From contig CALXOO010000013.1 in NCBI GenBank assembly GCA_944390045.1, forward strand, positions 1-48,354: 48,354 nt of DNA, in the 5' to 3' direction. Shown piece by piece: positions 41,438-48,354 of the stretch (position 1 is the stretch's first letter; every line of letters starts with the position of its first letter). The position numbers and the translations under genes were made by a program. This DNA comes from an uncultured Spirochaetales bacterium. GTDB lineage: Bacteria > Spirochaetota > Spirochaetia > Sphaerochaetales > Sphaerochaetaceae. Below the pieces are notes generated by a model. That model had not been told where the DNA came from and ran no database searches. It saw nothing but the letters and a program-made list of their open reading frames with translations.

Positions 41438-41899
41438 ATCCATTGGAAACACTGCTTTCCATTAATCTGCAAAACACTGGAAGATAATAAAAAACCCCTA
41501 GCGGGAAAAAGGAGGTAAACCGCGTCGGGGAACAAAAGGAGGTAAATTTATATGTTTGGAAACTCTTTGTTTCCTGTGTTATGGCCTTAATATATTGGAA
41601 TACGAAAACAGTGTCAATAATTTTTTTGAAAAATTTGTATACAAACTGGACTTTTTTATTCCGAACACCTGTCACCTGCTGCTTTTACCCAATACATTTC
41701 TTTTACATATAAATAATTACACGCAGTGTAAAATTTCGGTGGCGCAGTGTGAAATTTTCATTCCGGCAGAAAAAACCTGACTGTCTTCTCCGGAAAACCC
41801 GCTTCCCCTTCCCGCGCACGCATATTAATCATGGATGAAATAAGTCAACCAAGGTGCTGCACAGACAAGGACATTCACATGTTCTTCACCCTCTTTTTA
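41438..41899. other. AT-rich intergenic region with duplicated ribosome-site motif and palindromes
   Basis: No protein gene of normal size is seen. AAAAGGAGGTAAA occurs twice (about 41506 and 41534), and the second copy precedes a 12-codon ORF. A perfect 12-bp palindrome, TTTGTATACAAA, lies at 41634-41645. GCAGTGT-[AG]-AAATTT occurs twice at about 41723 and 41745. A weak 6-bp hairpin (TGGAAA/TTTCCA, 41444-41461) follows the EamA gene. The region could regulate the fatty acid cluster or contain a small RNA. Confidence 0.45.
41552..41590 (+). CDS. Possible 12-residue leader ORF with strong ribosome site
   Basis: GGAGGTAAATTTAT precedes an ATG that opens a 12-codon ORF (MFGNSLFPVLWP) ending in TAA. 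The ribosome site is among the strongest in the window, yet nothing of normal size follows, which is why it is listed. It may be a leader peptide or a gene remnant. Confidence 0.25.
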   Translation: MFGNSLFPVLWP

Positions 41900-41927
41900 T
41901 TGACATATTTACGCAATGTGTTAATAT
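41900..41927 (+). promoter_or_regulatory. Promoter of the fatty acid synthesis cluster
   Basis: A perfect TTGACA (41900-41905) and TAATAT (41922-41927) are 16 bp apart. ACATATT (41903-41909) and AATATGT (41923-41929) form an inverted repeat with arms over the -35 and -10, a possible operator. The leader to acpP is about 36 nt. Confidence 0.65.
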
Positions 41928-41969
41928 GTATGGCAATTGAAAACACGAACAACACAGGAGAAAACCAAA

Positions 41970-42197
41970 ATGACAGAAAACGAAATCTTTGATTCAGTTG
42001 CAGAGCTCATTGCCGACCGCACTGAGTGCGACAAGAGCACAATCACAAGAGACAGCTCTTTCAAGGACCTGGGAATCGACTCCCTCGACACAGTTGACCT
42101 GCTCATGGAGCTCGAGGACAAGCTGGGAATCAGCATCGAGCTGAACCAGAAGGTCTCCACAGTCGGAGATCTCACAGCCTTCATCGCAGCCCTCTGA
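41970..42197 (+). CDS. acpP: Acyl carrier protein
   Basis: A 75-residue acidic carrier protein. Ser38 in DLGIDSLDTVDLL receives the 4'-phosphopantetheine arm that holds growing acyl chains. The helical layout and length are normal. AGGAGA precedes the ATG by about 9 nt. It is first in the cluster, giving it the highest expression, as needed for the pool of ACP. No phosphopantetheinyl transferase gene is in the window. Confidence 0.95.
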   Translation: MTENEIFDSVAELIADRTECDKSTITRDSSFKDLGIDSLDTVDLLMELEDKLGISIELNQKVSTVGDLTAFIAAL

Positions 42198-42207
42198 GGT
42201 CCGGCAC

Positions 42208-43152
42208 ATGATTGAGACAGCCATAACGAAGCTGCTGGGCATCACCTACCCTGTCTTTCAGGGAGGGATGGCCTGGATTGCGGACGGCCGTCTGGCCGCC
42301 GCTGTCTCCAATGGAGGCGGACTGGGAATCATAGCCGCAGGCAATGCTCCTGCAGACTATGTCAGGAACCAGATCCACATCGCTCGCTCACTCACACAGA
42401 AGCCCTTCGGCGTGAACATCATGCTGATGAGCCCATATGCGGATGAGATCGCAGCCCTCGTTGTCGAGGAGAAAGTCGCTGTCGTCACTACCGGTGCCGG
42501 TAATCCGGCCAAGTACATGGAGGCCTTCAAGGGTGCAGGCATCAGAGTCATCCCCGTCGTGGCATCCATCGCAATGGCCAAGCTGATGACCCGTGTAGGA
42601 GCCGATGCCCTGATAGCGGAAGGCGGAGAAAGCGGAGGCCACGTCGGAGAAATCACGACGATGGTCCTCGTTCCGCAGATCTGCGATGCGACCACCCTGC
42701 CCGTGCTGGCCGCCGGTGGAATAGCTGACGGACGCGGAGTTGCAGCCTCCTTCATGCTGGGAGCCTGCGGTGTGCAGATGGGAACACGCTTCCTCGCCGC
42801 TGAGGAATGCACGATAAGCGAGACATACAGACAGAAGATTCTCAAGGCAGGAGACCTGTGCACAATGGTCACCGGCAGGAGACTCGGACATCCGGTCAGG
42901 AGCCTCAGGACTCCCTTCGCCAGGAACTATTCGGAGAAGGAGTACGGCGGAATGCCGGATGACCAGCTCGAGGCCCTGGGAACCGGAGCCCTGCGCAAGG
43001 CCGTCGTGGACGGGGACGCGGAAAACGGCTGCTTCCTCGCCGGCCAGGTGGCGACGAGAGTCAACAGGATCCAGCCTGCAGCAGAGATCGTCAGGGAAGT
43101 CATCGAGGAGGCCGAGCCTCTTCTCAAAGGAGCTTCAAAATGGGTGAAGTAG
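42208..43152 (+). CDS. fabK: Enoyl-ACP reductase II, FMN-dependent
   Basis: A 314-residue nitronate-monooxygenase-like TIM-barrel enzyme that reduces enoyl-ACP in the last step of each elongation round. PVFQGGMAWIADGRLAAAVS is the N-terminal FMN region, AEGGESGGHVGEITTMVLVP the conserved GGESGGH loop, and LAAGGIADGRG the phosphate-binding strand. In this position in a fab cluster it is FabK rather than nitronate monooxygenase. Its presence suggests that FabI is not the main reductase here. It overlaps fabD by 13 nt. Confidence 0.93.
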   Translation: MIETAITKLLGITYPVFQGGMAWIADGRLAAAVSNGGGLGIIAAGNAPADYVRNQIHIARSLTQKPFGVNIMLMSPYADEIAALVVEEKVAVVTTGAGNPAKYMEAFKGAGIRVIPVVASIAMAKLMTRVGADALIAEGGESGGHVGEITTMVLVPQICDATTLPVLAAGGIADGRGVAASFMLGACGVQMGTRFLAAEECTISETYRQKILKAGDLCTMVTGRRLGHPVRSLRTPFARNYSEKEYGGMPDDQLEALGTGALRKAVVDGDAENGCFLAGQVATRVNRIQPAAEIVREVIEEAEPLLKGASKWVK

Positions 43153-44042
43153 CCCTTCTTTTCTCAGGCCAGGGTGCTCAGTACCCCGGCATGGGACAGG
43201 ACCTTTATGACAACAGCACCGCCGCAAGAGAGGTCTATGACACGCTTGAGGCGATGAGGCCCGGCATTAAGGCCCTTTGCTTCTCCTCGACAGCCGAGGA
43301 GCTCAGAATCACGGTGAACACGCAGCCGGCGATGTTCGCGACTGAATGCGCCATAGCAGCGGCCCTGGCAGAAAAGGGCCTCACCTTCAGCGCAGTCGCC
43401 GGATTCTCACTCGGTGAGATCGCCGCCCTGGTCCAGGCCGGCGTCGTATCACTGGAAGACGGATTCAGGATCGTCTGCGAGAGAGCGAGACTCATGCAGA
43501 TGGTGACTGAGAAATATGAGACAGGAATGAGCGCGATCCTCAAGCTTTCCAATGAGAAGGTGGAAGAGCTCTGCTCCAGGGTCAGTGATGTCTACCCGGT
43601 GAACTACAACTGCCCGGGGCAGGTTGTCGTGTCCGGACTTGTCAGCAGTCTTCCTGAATTCGAGGAACTCGTGAAGGAAGAGGGAGGACGTGCCATGAGG
43701 CTCGCCGTCTCCGGAGGATTCCACTCACCGTTCATGAAGGAGGCGGGAGACATGTTCGCAGAAGTCCTGAAGGAGTTCGACTTCAGGAAGCCTTCAATGC
43801 CGATTTATTCCAATGTCACAGGACAGGTCTATGACGGCGACATGAAGGAACTGCTCTCACGCCAGATATCCTCTCCGGTCCGCTGGCAGACTCTGCTTGA
43901 GAACATGATGGCAAAGGGCATCAGGACATTCGTGGAAAGTGGTCCGGGAACCACGCTCTGCGGCCTGGTCAAGAAGACCGACAAGACTGCCGGAGCGCTC
44001 AGTGCGGCGACCTGGCAGGCCATACAGGATCTTTCCATATGA
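43140..44042 (+). CDS. fabD: Malonyl-CoA:ACP transacylase
   Basis: A 300-residue acyltransferase that loads malonyl units onto ACP. FSGQGAQYPGMGQDLY is the N-terminal oxyanion region, and GFSLGEIAAL holds the nucleophilic Ser, with Phe where GHSxG usually has His. The catalytic His is in GGFHSPFM, and VESGPGTTLCGL is the C-terminal GPG segment. The Phe variant occurs in some clostridial-type FabD proteins, from memory. It starts within the fabK end and is coupled to fabG by ATGA. Confidence 0.94.
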   Translation: MGEVALLFSGQGAQYPGMGQDLYDNSTAAREVYDTLEAMRPGIKALCFSSTAEELRITVNTQPAMFATECAIAAALAEKGLTFSAVAGFSLGEIAALVQAGVVSLEDGFRIVCERARLMQMVTEKYETGMSAILKLSNEKVEELCSRVSDVYPVNYNCPGQVVVSGLVSSLPEFEELVKEEGGRAMRLAVSGGFHSPFMKEAGDMFAEVLKEFDFRKPSMPIYSNVTGQVYDGDMKELLSRQISSPVRWQTLLENMMAKGIRTFVESGPGTTLCGLVKKTDKTAGALSAATWQAIQDLSI

Positions 44043-44770
44043 CACTTAATGGAAAAAACGCAATTGTGACCGGTGCCTCCAGAGGCATCGGCAGGGCCAC
44101 GGCCATTGAGCTCGCCTCTGCGGGAGTCAATGTCGCGTTGGTTGCCACCAGCCTCTCTGACGCGGTCAGGGCCGTACAGGCTGAATGTGAGTCACTTGGT
44201 GTGAAGGCCTGCTCCTATGCCTGCGATGTATCCAGCGGCAAGGAGACAAAGGACCTCGTAATGCAGATCAGGAAGGACTTCGGTTCTGTTGAGATCCTCG
44301 TCAACAACGCGGGGATCACAAAGGACGGACTCATGTCATTCATGAGCGAGGATGACTTCGACCGCGTAGTCGGCGTCAACCTCAAGGGAGCCTTCAACAT
44401 GATCAAGACCGTAAGCGGCCTGATGCTCAGGGCCAGGTGCGGAAGAATCATCAACATGAGCTCGGTGTCCGGACTGATGGGCAACGCAGGACAGGTCAAC
44501 TACTCTGCCAGCAAGGCAGGCCTGGTGGGTCTGACCAAGTCAGTGGCAAGAGAGTTTGCATCCAAGGGCATAACCTGCAACGCGATAGCCCCCGGCTTCA
44601 TCGAAACCGACATGACAAAAGACATTGGCGAAGACAATCCGCTCGTCTCATCAATCCCGCTGGGAAGAATGGGACGGCCGCAGGAAATCGCCCAGGCAGT
44701 CCGCTTCCTCGCTGAGAGCGACTACATCACCGGTGTGGTGCTCAGGGTGGACGGCGGAATCGCCATGTAG
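44039..44770 (+). CDS. fabG: 3-oxoacyl-ACP reductase
   Basis: A 243-residue short-chain dehydrogenase. TGASRGIGRA binds NADPH, NNAGIT is the adenine-ring segment, MSSVSG gives the catalytic Ser, and YSASKAGL the Tyr and Lys. It reduces the keto group of acyl-ACP. Complete, and of normal length. It overlaps fabD as ATGA and is followed by fabF after 9 nt. Confidence 0.95.
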   Translation: MTLNGKNAIVTGASRGIGRATAIELASAGVNVALVATSLSDAVRAVQAECESLGVKACSYACDVSSGKETKDLVMQIRKDFGSVEILVNNAGITKDGLMSFMSEDDFDRVVGVNLKGAFNMIKTVSGLMLRARCGRIINMSSVSGLMGNAGQVNYSASKAGLVGLTKSVAREFASKGITCNAIAPGFIETDMTKDIGEDNPLVSSIPLGRMGRPQEIAQAVRFLAESDYITGVVLRVDGGIAM

Positions 44771-44779
44771 GAGAATAAT

Positions 44780-46021
44780 ATGGATAACAAGCTTAGAAGA
44801 GTCGTGGTCACCGGAATGGGTGCCATCAGCCCGATCGGGAACAGCATAGAGACAGTGTGGGACAACATGACGAAGGGTGTGTGCGGCGTCGGGCCCATCA
44901 CAGCCTTCGATACGACAGACTACAAGGCCAAGCTCTGCGCCCCTGTCAAGGACTTCAATCCCCGCGACTATATGGACAAGAGCGAGACAATGAGAAGCGA
45001 CCGCTTCGCCCAGTTCGCAGTCGCTGCGGCCACTCAGGCCGTCGAGGAGAGCGGAGTCATCGGCACAGTCGATCCCACAAGGATCGCGGTCTACTTCGGC
45101 ACAGGCATCGGAGGCATCCAGACCATGTCCAGTGAGATGAGGAAGATGATTGACCGCGGACCGTCCAGGGTCTCCCCCTACTTCGTTCCCATGATGATCG
45201 CTAACATGGCAAGCGGTATGATCGCCATCCGTTATAACTGCCAGGGAGCCGCAATGCCGTCGGTCACGGCCTGCGCCTCCGGAAGCAACGCCATCGGCGA
45301 GGCCCTCAGGGCGATCAGGCACGGATATGCCGACGCCGTGATCACAGGCGGAAGCGAGGCATCCATCACGGACATCGGAGTCGCCGGCTTTGTCAACATG
45401 CAGGCACTGTCAACGGCAACCGATCCCAGCGCCGCCAGCCTGCCCTTCGACAGGAGAAGGGGCGGATTCGTCATCGGAGAGGGTGCCGCAGCCCTGGTCC
45501 TCGAGGAGTATGAGCATGCGAAGGCCAGAGGCGCGAAGATCTATGCCGAGCTTGTCGGCTACGGCTCAACCTGCGATGCCTACCACATCACGGCTCCCCG
45601 TCCGGACGGTGACGGAGGAAGAAGGGCCATGGTCGAGGCCATGGAAGAGGCCGGATACAGGGACAGCGATGTCGTTTACATCAACGCTCACGGAACCGGC
45701 ACTCCCCTCAATGACAAGACAGAGACACAGGTCATAAAGAATGCGCTCGGCGAGGAGGCCGCAAGAAGGGCCTTCGTCAGCAGCACGAAGTCTATGACCG
45801 GACACATGCTCGGCGCGGCAGGAGCCATTGAGGCCATCGCCTGCATCAAGACGCTTGAGACCGGAATCATCGCTCCGACAATCAACCTGCTGGAGCAGGA
45901 TGAGGAGTGCGACCTGAACTGCTGTGCGAACGAGGCCGTGAGACAGGATGTGACGCTCTGTCTGTCCAACTCGCTCGGCTTCGGCGGACACAACGCCTGT
46001 CTCGCATTCAGGAGAGTCTGA
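44780..46021 (+). CDS. fabF: 3-oxoacyl-ACP synthase II
   Basis: A 413-residue condensing enzyme. Cys165 in VTACASGSNAIGEA is the acyl nucleophile; NAHGTGTPLNDKTE and KSMTGHMLGAAGAIEA supply the two catalytic His and the Lys. It extends acyl chains with malonyl-ACP. No fabH or fabB is in the cluster, so chain initiation must use an enzyme encoded elsewhere. Its stop shares one base with fabZ (TGATG). Confidence 0.96.
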   Translation: MDNKLRRVVVTGMGAISPIGNSIETVWDNMTKGVCGVGPITAFDTTDYKAKLCAPVKDFNPRDYMDKSETMRSDRFAQFAVAAATQAVEESGVIGTVDPTRIAVYFGTGIGGIQTMSSEMRKMIDRGPSRVSPYFVPMMIANMASGMIAIRYNCQGAAMPSVTACASGSNAIGEALRAIRHGYADAVITGGSEASITDIGVAGFVNMQALSTATDPSAASLPFDRRRGGFVIGEGAAALVLEEYEHAKARGAKIYAELVGYGSTCDAYHITAPRPDGDGGRRAMVEAMEEAGYRDSDVVYINAHGTGTPLNDKTETQVIKNALGEEAARRAFVSSTKSMTGHMLGAAGAIEAIACIKTLETGIIAPTINLLEQDEECDLNCCANEAVRQDVTLCLSNSLGFGGHNACLAFRRV

Positions 46022-46446
46022 TGGACCGCGAAGAGATCAAGTCAATCCTCCTGCACAGGGACGACATGCTCCTGCTGGACTCGGTTGAGGAGATCGATGG
46101 TGTCGCCCACGGGCTGTACCACGTCAGGGGAGACGAGTTCTTCCTGCGCGGACACTTCCCAGGCTTTCCCATCGTACCCGGCGTGATCCAGTGCGAGATC
46201 ATGGCGCAGAGCGCCTGCATCCTGCTTAAGGACAAGGTAGACGGCGATGCAATGCCCGTCTACGCCGGCCTGGACAAGGTCCGTTTCCACTCGTCGGTAT
46301 ATCCTGGAGACGACTTCAGGACCGAGGTGAGGATCACGAAGAGCCATCACCCCTTCTACTTTGCCGAAGGCAGGGGCTATGTCGGAGACAGACTCTGCGT
46401 GAGCGGAACCTTCTCCTTCGCCATAACACAGAGAAAAGAAGGCTGA
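46021..46446 (+). CDS. fabZ: 3-hydroxyacyl-ACP dehydratase
   Basis: A 141-residue hot-dog-fold enzyme that removes water from 3-hydroxyacyl-ACP. GHFPGFPIVPGVIQCEIMAQ has the catalytic His and Glu in their usual positions. FabZ rather than FabA is indicated by the Glu and the length. It is the last gene of the FAS cluster before the attenuating hairpin. Start chosen at the TGATG overlap with fabF. Confidence 0.95.
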   Translation: MDREEIKSILLHRDDMLLLDSVEEIDGVAHGLYHVRGDEFFLRGHFPGFPIVPGVIQCEIMAQSACILLKDKVDGDAMPVYAGLDKVRFHSSVYPGDDFRTEVRITKSHHPFYFAEGRGYVGDRLCVSGTFSFAITQRKEG

Positions 46447-46471
46447 CAGGACCTTCTGACACTGACATTTC

Positions 46472-46516
46472 CACCGCAGTCCCCGCAGGAGTCGACCTGA
46501 CGGGGAAAGTGCGGTG
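46472..46516 (+). terminator. Hairpin after the FAS cluster
   Basis: CACCGCA (46472-46478) pairs with TGCGGTG (46510-46516), and CCCCG (46481-46485) with CGGGG (46501-46505), followed by TTTCC. It probably ends or attenuates the fab transcript before the synthetase gene. Confidence 0.55.
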
Positions 46517-46552
46517 TTTCCAGAGTGCTCCGGCATTCTGAAGGACAAAAAG

Positions 46553-48187
46553 ATGAGCAAGGAAGAGAAATACTTCAAGGGCACATTCAACAGCGAGGGC
46601 GTGCTTGTCGATGTGGATATCAGCTGGCCGGAGAACTTCAACTTCGCCTATGATGTCGTGGACGAGACCGCGGATGAGGATCCCGGCAAGAAGGCCCTTG
46701 TCTGGTGCAACACGACCGGCGAGGAGCACATCTTCACCTTTGCCGACATCAGGGACGAGAGTAACAGGATCGCAAATGTCTTCCTGAAGGCAGGCATCAC
46801 GAAAGGCGACAAGGTCATGGTGGTGCTCAGACGCCACTATGAGTACTGGTTCGTCGCCATGGCGTTGTGCAAGATCGGCGCGGTCATGATCCCGGTCACG
46901 CACATGCTCACCGCAGCGGACTTCCAGTACCGTCTGGGCTTCACGCACGTCAGGGCAATTGTCGTCACTCCTCTCGGAGATACGGCAGGCACGCTCAGCA
47001 AGGCGCTGGAGCAGACCGGCTACAAGCCGCTTCTCTGGTCGATTGAGGAAGGCGTCACAGGCTTCAGGAATCTCACTGAGGAGATGAAGAATGAGAGTGC
47101 CTGCCTTGAGAGAATTGAGACCAGGGCCACGGATCACATGCTGATGTACTTCACAAGCGGTACCACGGGCTACCCGAAAGGTGTCGTGCATGACCACACC
47201 TACCCTCTGTCGCATATCGTGACTGCAAAATACTGGCAGCAGGCCGAGGACGGAGGACTGCACTTCACGGTAGCAGAGACCGGCTGGGCCAAGGCCAGCT
47301 GGGGCAAGCTGTACGGCCAGTGGTTCGTCGGTTCGGCCATCATGGTCTTCGATTTCGACAACTTCGATCCCTGTCAGCTTGCGAATGTGATCAACCGCTA
47401 TGGTGTCACGAGCTTCTGCGCACCGCCGACAGTCTATCGCTACCTTGTCAGGAAGGGAGTGCCTGAAATGCCTTCCCTGAAGCATGCCTCGACAGCCGGA
47501 GAGTTCCTCTCTCCCGACATCTTCAACCGCTTCAAGGACAGGACAGGCCTCACGCTCCACGAAGGCTACGGCCAGACAGAGACAGCACTGATCGCAGCCG
47601 CATACAAGGGTCAGAAGGCCATTGACGGCTCAATGGGCCAGCCCAGCCCGATGTACACGGTCCGTCTGGTGGACAGTGAGAACAATGAGGTCCCGCGCGG
47701 GGAGATCGGGGAAATAGTCCTGGTTCCCAGAAACGGCAGAAAGCCTCTCGGCGTCTTCTGTACCTATCTCGACAACGAGGAGCTGTACAAGAATGTATGG
47801 AGAGGCGGCGTCTACCACACTGGCGACTCCGCCTGGCAGGATGAGAACGGCGCCATCTGGTTCCACGGAAGATTTGACGACATCATCAAGAGCGGCGGCT
47901 TCAGAATAGGTCCTTATGAGATCGAGAATGTGATGATCAACCACCCCGCAGTGTTCCAGTGCGCCGTGATCGGCGTGCCGGATCAGCTCCGCGGCCAGTC
48001 AATCAAGGCCTTTGTCATCCTCAAGCATGGCACTGAGCCCACGAAGGAGCTGGAGAAGGAGATCAAGGACTTCTGCAACAGCAGGCTTGCTGAATACAAG
48101 TGGGTAAGGCAGATCGAGTTCGTCGACGAGTTCCCCACGACGATCAGCGGCAAGATCAGAAAGGTCGCGCTCAGGGAAAAGAGCTGA
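46553..48187 (+). CDS. AMP-forming acyl-CoA synthetase (MACS/acetyl-CoA-synthetase-like)
   Basis: A 544-residue member of the adenylate-forming family. YFTSGTTGYPKGVVHDH is the P-loop-like A3 motif, EGYGQTETALIA the A5 motif, YHTGDSAWQDENG the A7 motif, and GRFDDIIKSGGFRI the A8 hinge. The C-terminal Lys is in TISGKIRKV. The sequence is nearest to medium-chain acyl-CoA synthetases. It may recycle exogenous or released fatty acids next to the FAS cluster, but acetate or benzoate activation is possible. GAAGGA precedes the ATG. Confidence 0.9.
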   Translation: MSKEEKYFKGTFNSEGVLVDVDISWPENFNFAYDVVDETADEDPGKKALVWCNTTGEEHIFTFADIRDESNRIANVFLKAGITKGDKVMVVLRRHYEYWFVAMALCKIGAVMIPVTHMLTAADFQYRLGFTHVRAIVVTPLGDTAGTLSKALEQTGYKPLLWSIEEGVTGFRNLTEEMKNESACLERIETRATDHMLMYFTSGTTGYPKGVVHDHTYPLSHIVTAKYWQQAEDGGLHFTVAETGWAKASWGKLYGQWFVGSAIMVFDFDNFDPCQLANVINRYGVTSFCAPPTVYRYLVRKGVPEMPSLKHASTAGEFLSPDIFNRFKDRTGLTLHEGYGQTETALIAAAYKGQKAIDGSMGQPSPMYTVRLVDSENNEVPRGEIGEIVLVPRNGRKPLGVFCTYLDNEELYKNVWRGGVYHTGDSAWQDENGAIWFHGRFDDIIKSGGFRIGPYEIENVMINHPAVFQCAVIGVPDQLRGQSIKAFVILKHGTEPTKELEKEIKDFCNSRLAEYKWVRQIEFVDEFPTTISGKIRKVALREKS

Positions 48188-48210
48188 CTGGTCAATCATG
48201 ACTCAGAGGG

Positions 48211-48238
48211 GGCCGTCGCAAAAATGCGGCGGCCTTCT
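48211..48238 (+). terminator. Terminator after acyl-CoA synthetase
   Basis: GGCCGTCGC (48211-48219) and GCGGCGGCC (48226-48234) pair with one G-U, around a 6-nt loop, followed by TTCT. Confidence 0.65.
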
Positions 48239-48331
48239 GCTATCTGAGAGTAATAGATTAATTTCTTCCAATAAAACGAATTAATTCAGCGATTAAGGTG
48301 TTCAGGTATAGAAAAAGCAAGCCCTTTCTGT

Positions 48332-48337
48332 TATAAT
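48332..48337 (+). promoter_or_regulatory. -10-like element at window end
   Basis: A perfect TATAAT 17 bases from the window edge may belong to the next gene. No clear -35 is seen at the normal distance. Confidence 0.3.
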
Positions 48338-48354
48338 TTCAATAACCACAACGA

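Noticed and set aside
46334..47560. 408-codon minus-strand frame opposite the acyl-CoA synthetase
   Set aside because: It lies opposite a clearly intact adenylate-forming enzyme with all its motifs, so it is a composition artefact.

Overview
The window looks like a chromosomal segment of a spirochaete, most plausibly a host-associated member of the Sphaerochaeta/Treponema side of Spirochaetota. This is inferred, not proven. The base composition is moderately GC-rich, AGG and AGA are common arginine codons, many lipoproteins carry short spirochaete-like lipoboxes, a beta-barrel-like envelope protein is present, and a YesM/YesN-type sensor/regulator pair sits beside an ABC sugar transporter. 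No rRNA, tRNA or CRISPR array was seen. Most genes are packed in short operons with ATGA, GTGA or TGATG overlaps.

Layout. 1-6957: the end of a membrane protein, an orphan AAA ATPase, aspS with an overlapping HI0933-type flavoprotein, an HD-domain protein coupled to a 44-residue ORF, and a scar of three broken genes (TnpB transposon end, cytidylate-kinase-like gene, MATE exporter). 6902-9768: a zinc-uptake operon (Fur-family regulator, znuA, znuC, znuB) with a perfect 7-1-7 operator over its -10 box. 9831-15300: glycerophosphodiesterase with a zinc-ribbon protein; a three-gene operon of zinc-ribbon membrane protein, DUF5685 protein and J-protein; and an ilvA-HAD-tetR operon. 15301-20083: OsmC protein with a partner resembling a degenerate nuclease fold; an aldolase-ogt-DUF6062 operon; and proS.

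20084-21064 is a long stretch without a recognisable gene. 21065-30812 is one catabolic or uptake locus: sensor kinase, AraC-type response regulator, substrate-binding protein, two permeases and two different FAD-dependent oxidoreductases, with no transporter ATPase and no glycoside hydrolase. 30984-36986 carries glgA, an operon of esterase, lipoprotein and beta-barrel protein, and an opposed lipoprotein built of three repeats.

37162-40385 is a ferrous iron operon (two feoA genes, feoB, a tiny membrane protein, a Cys-rich/HMA fusion) preceded by TTAG-N-CTAA sites that overlap its promoter. After an EamA transporter and an AT-rich intergenic region comes a complete type II fatty acid synthase cluster (acpP, fabK, fabD, fabG, fabF, fabZ) and an AMP-forming acyl-CoA synthetase.

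The most notable whole-window pattern is that several genes lacking a Shine-Dalgarno sequence have a good -10 box only 6-8 nt before the start codon. This suggests leaderless transcripts are used regularly here. The best candidates for new biology are the paired FAD oxidoreductase/ABC locus, the esterase-lipoprotein-barrel operon, the triplicated lipoprotein, and the iron operator array.
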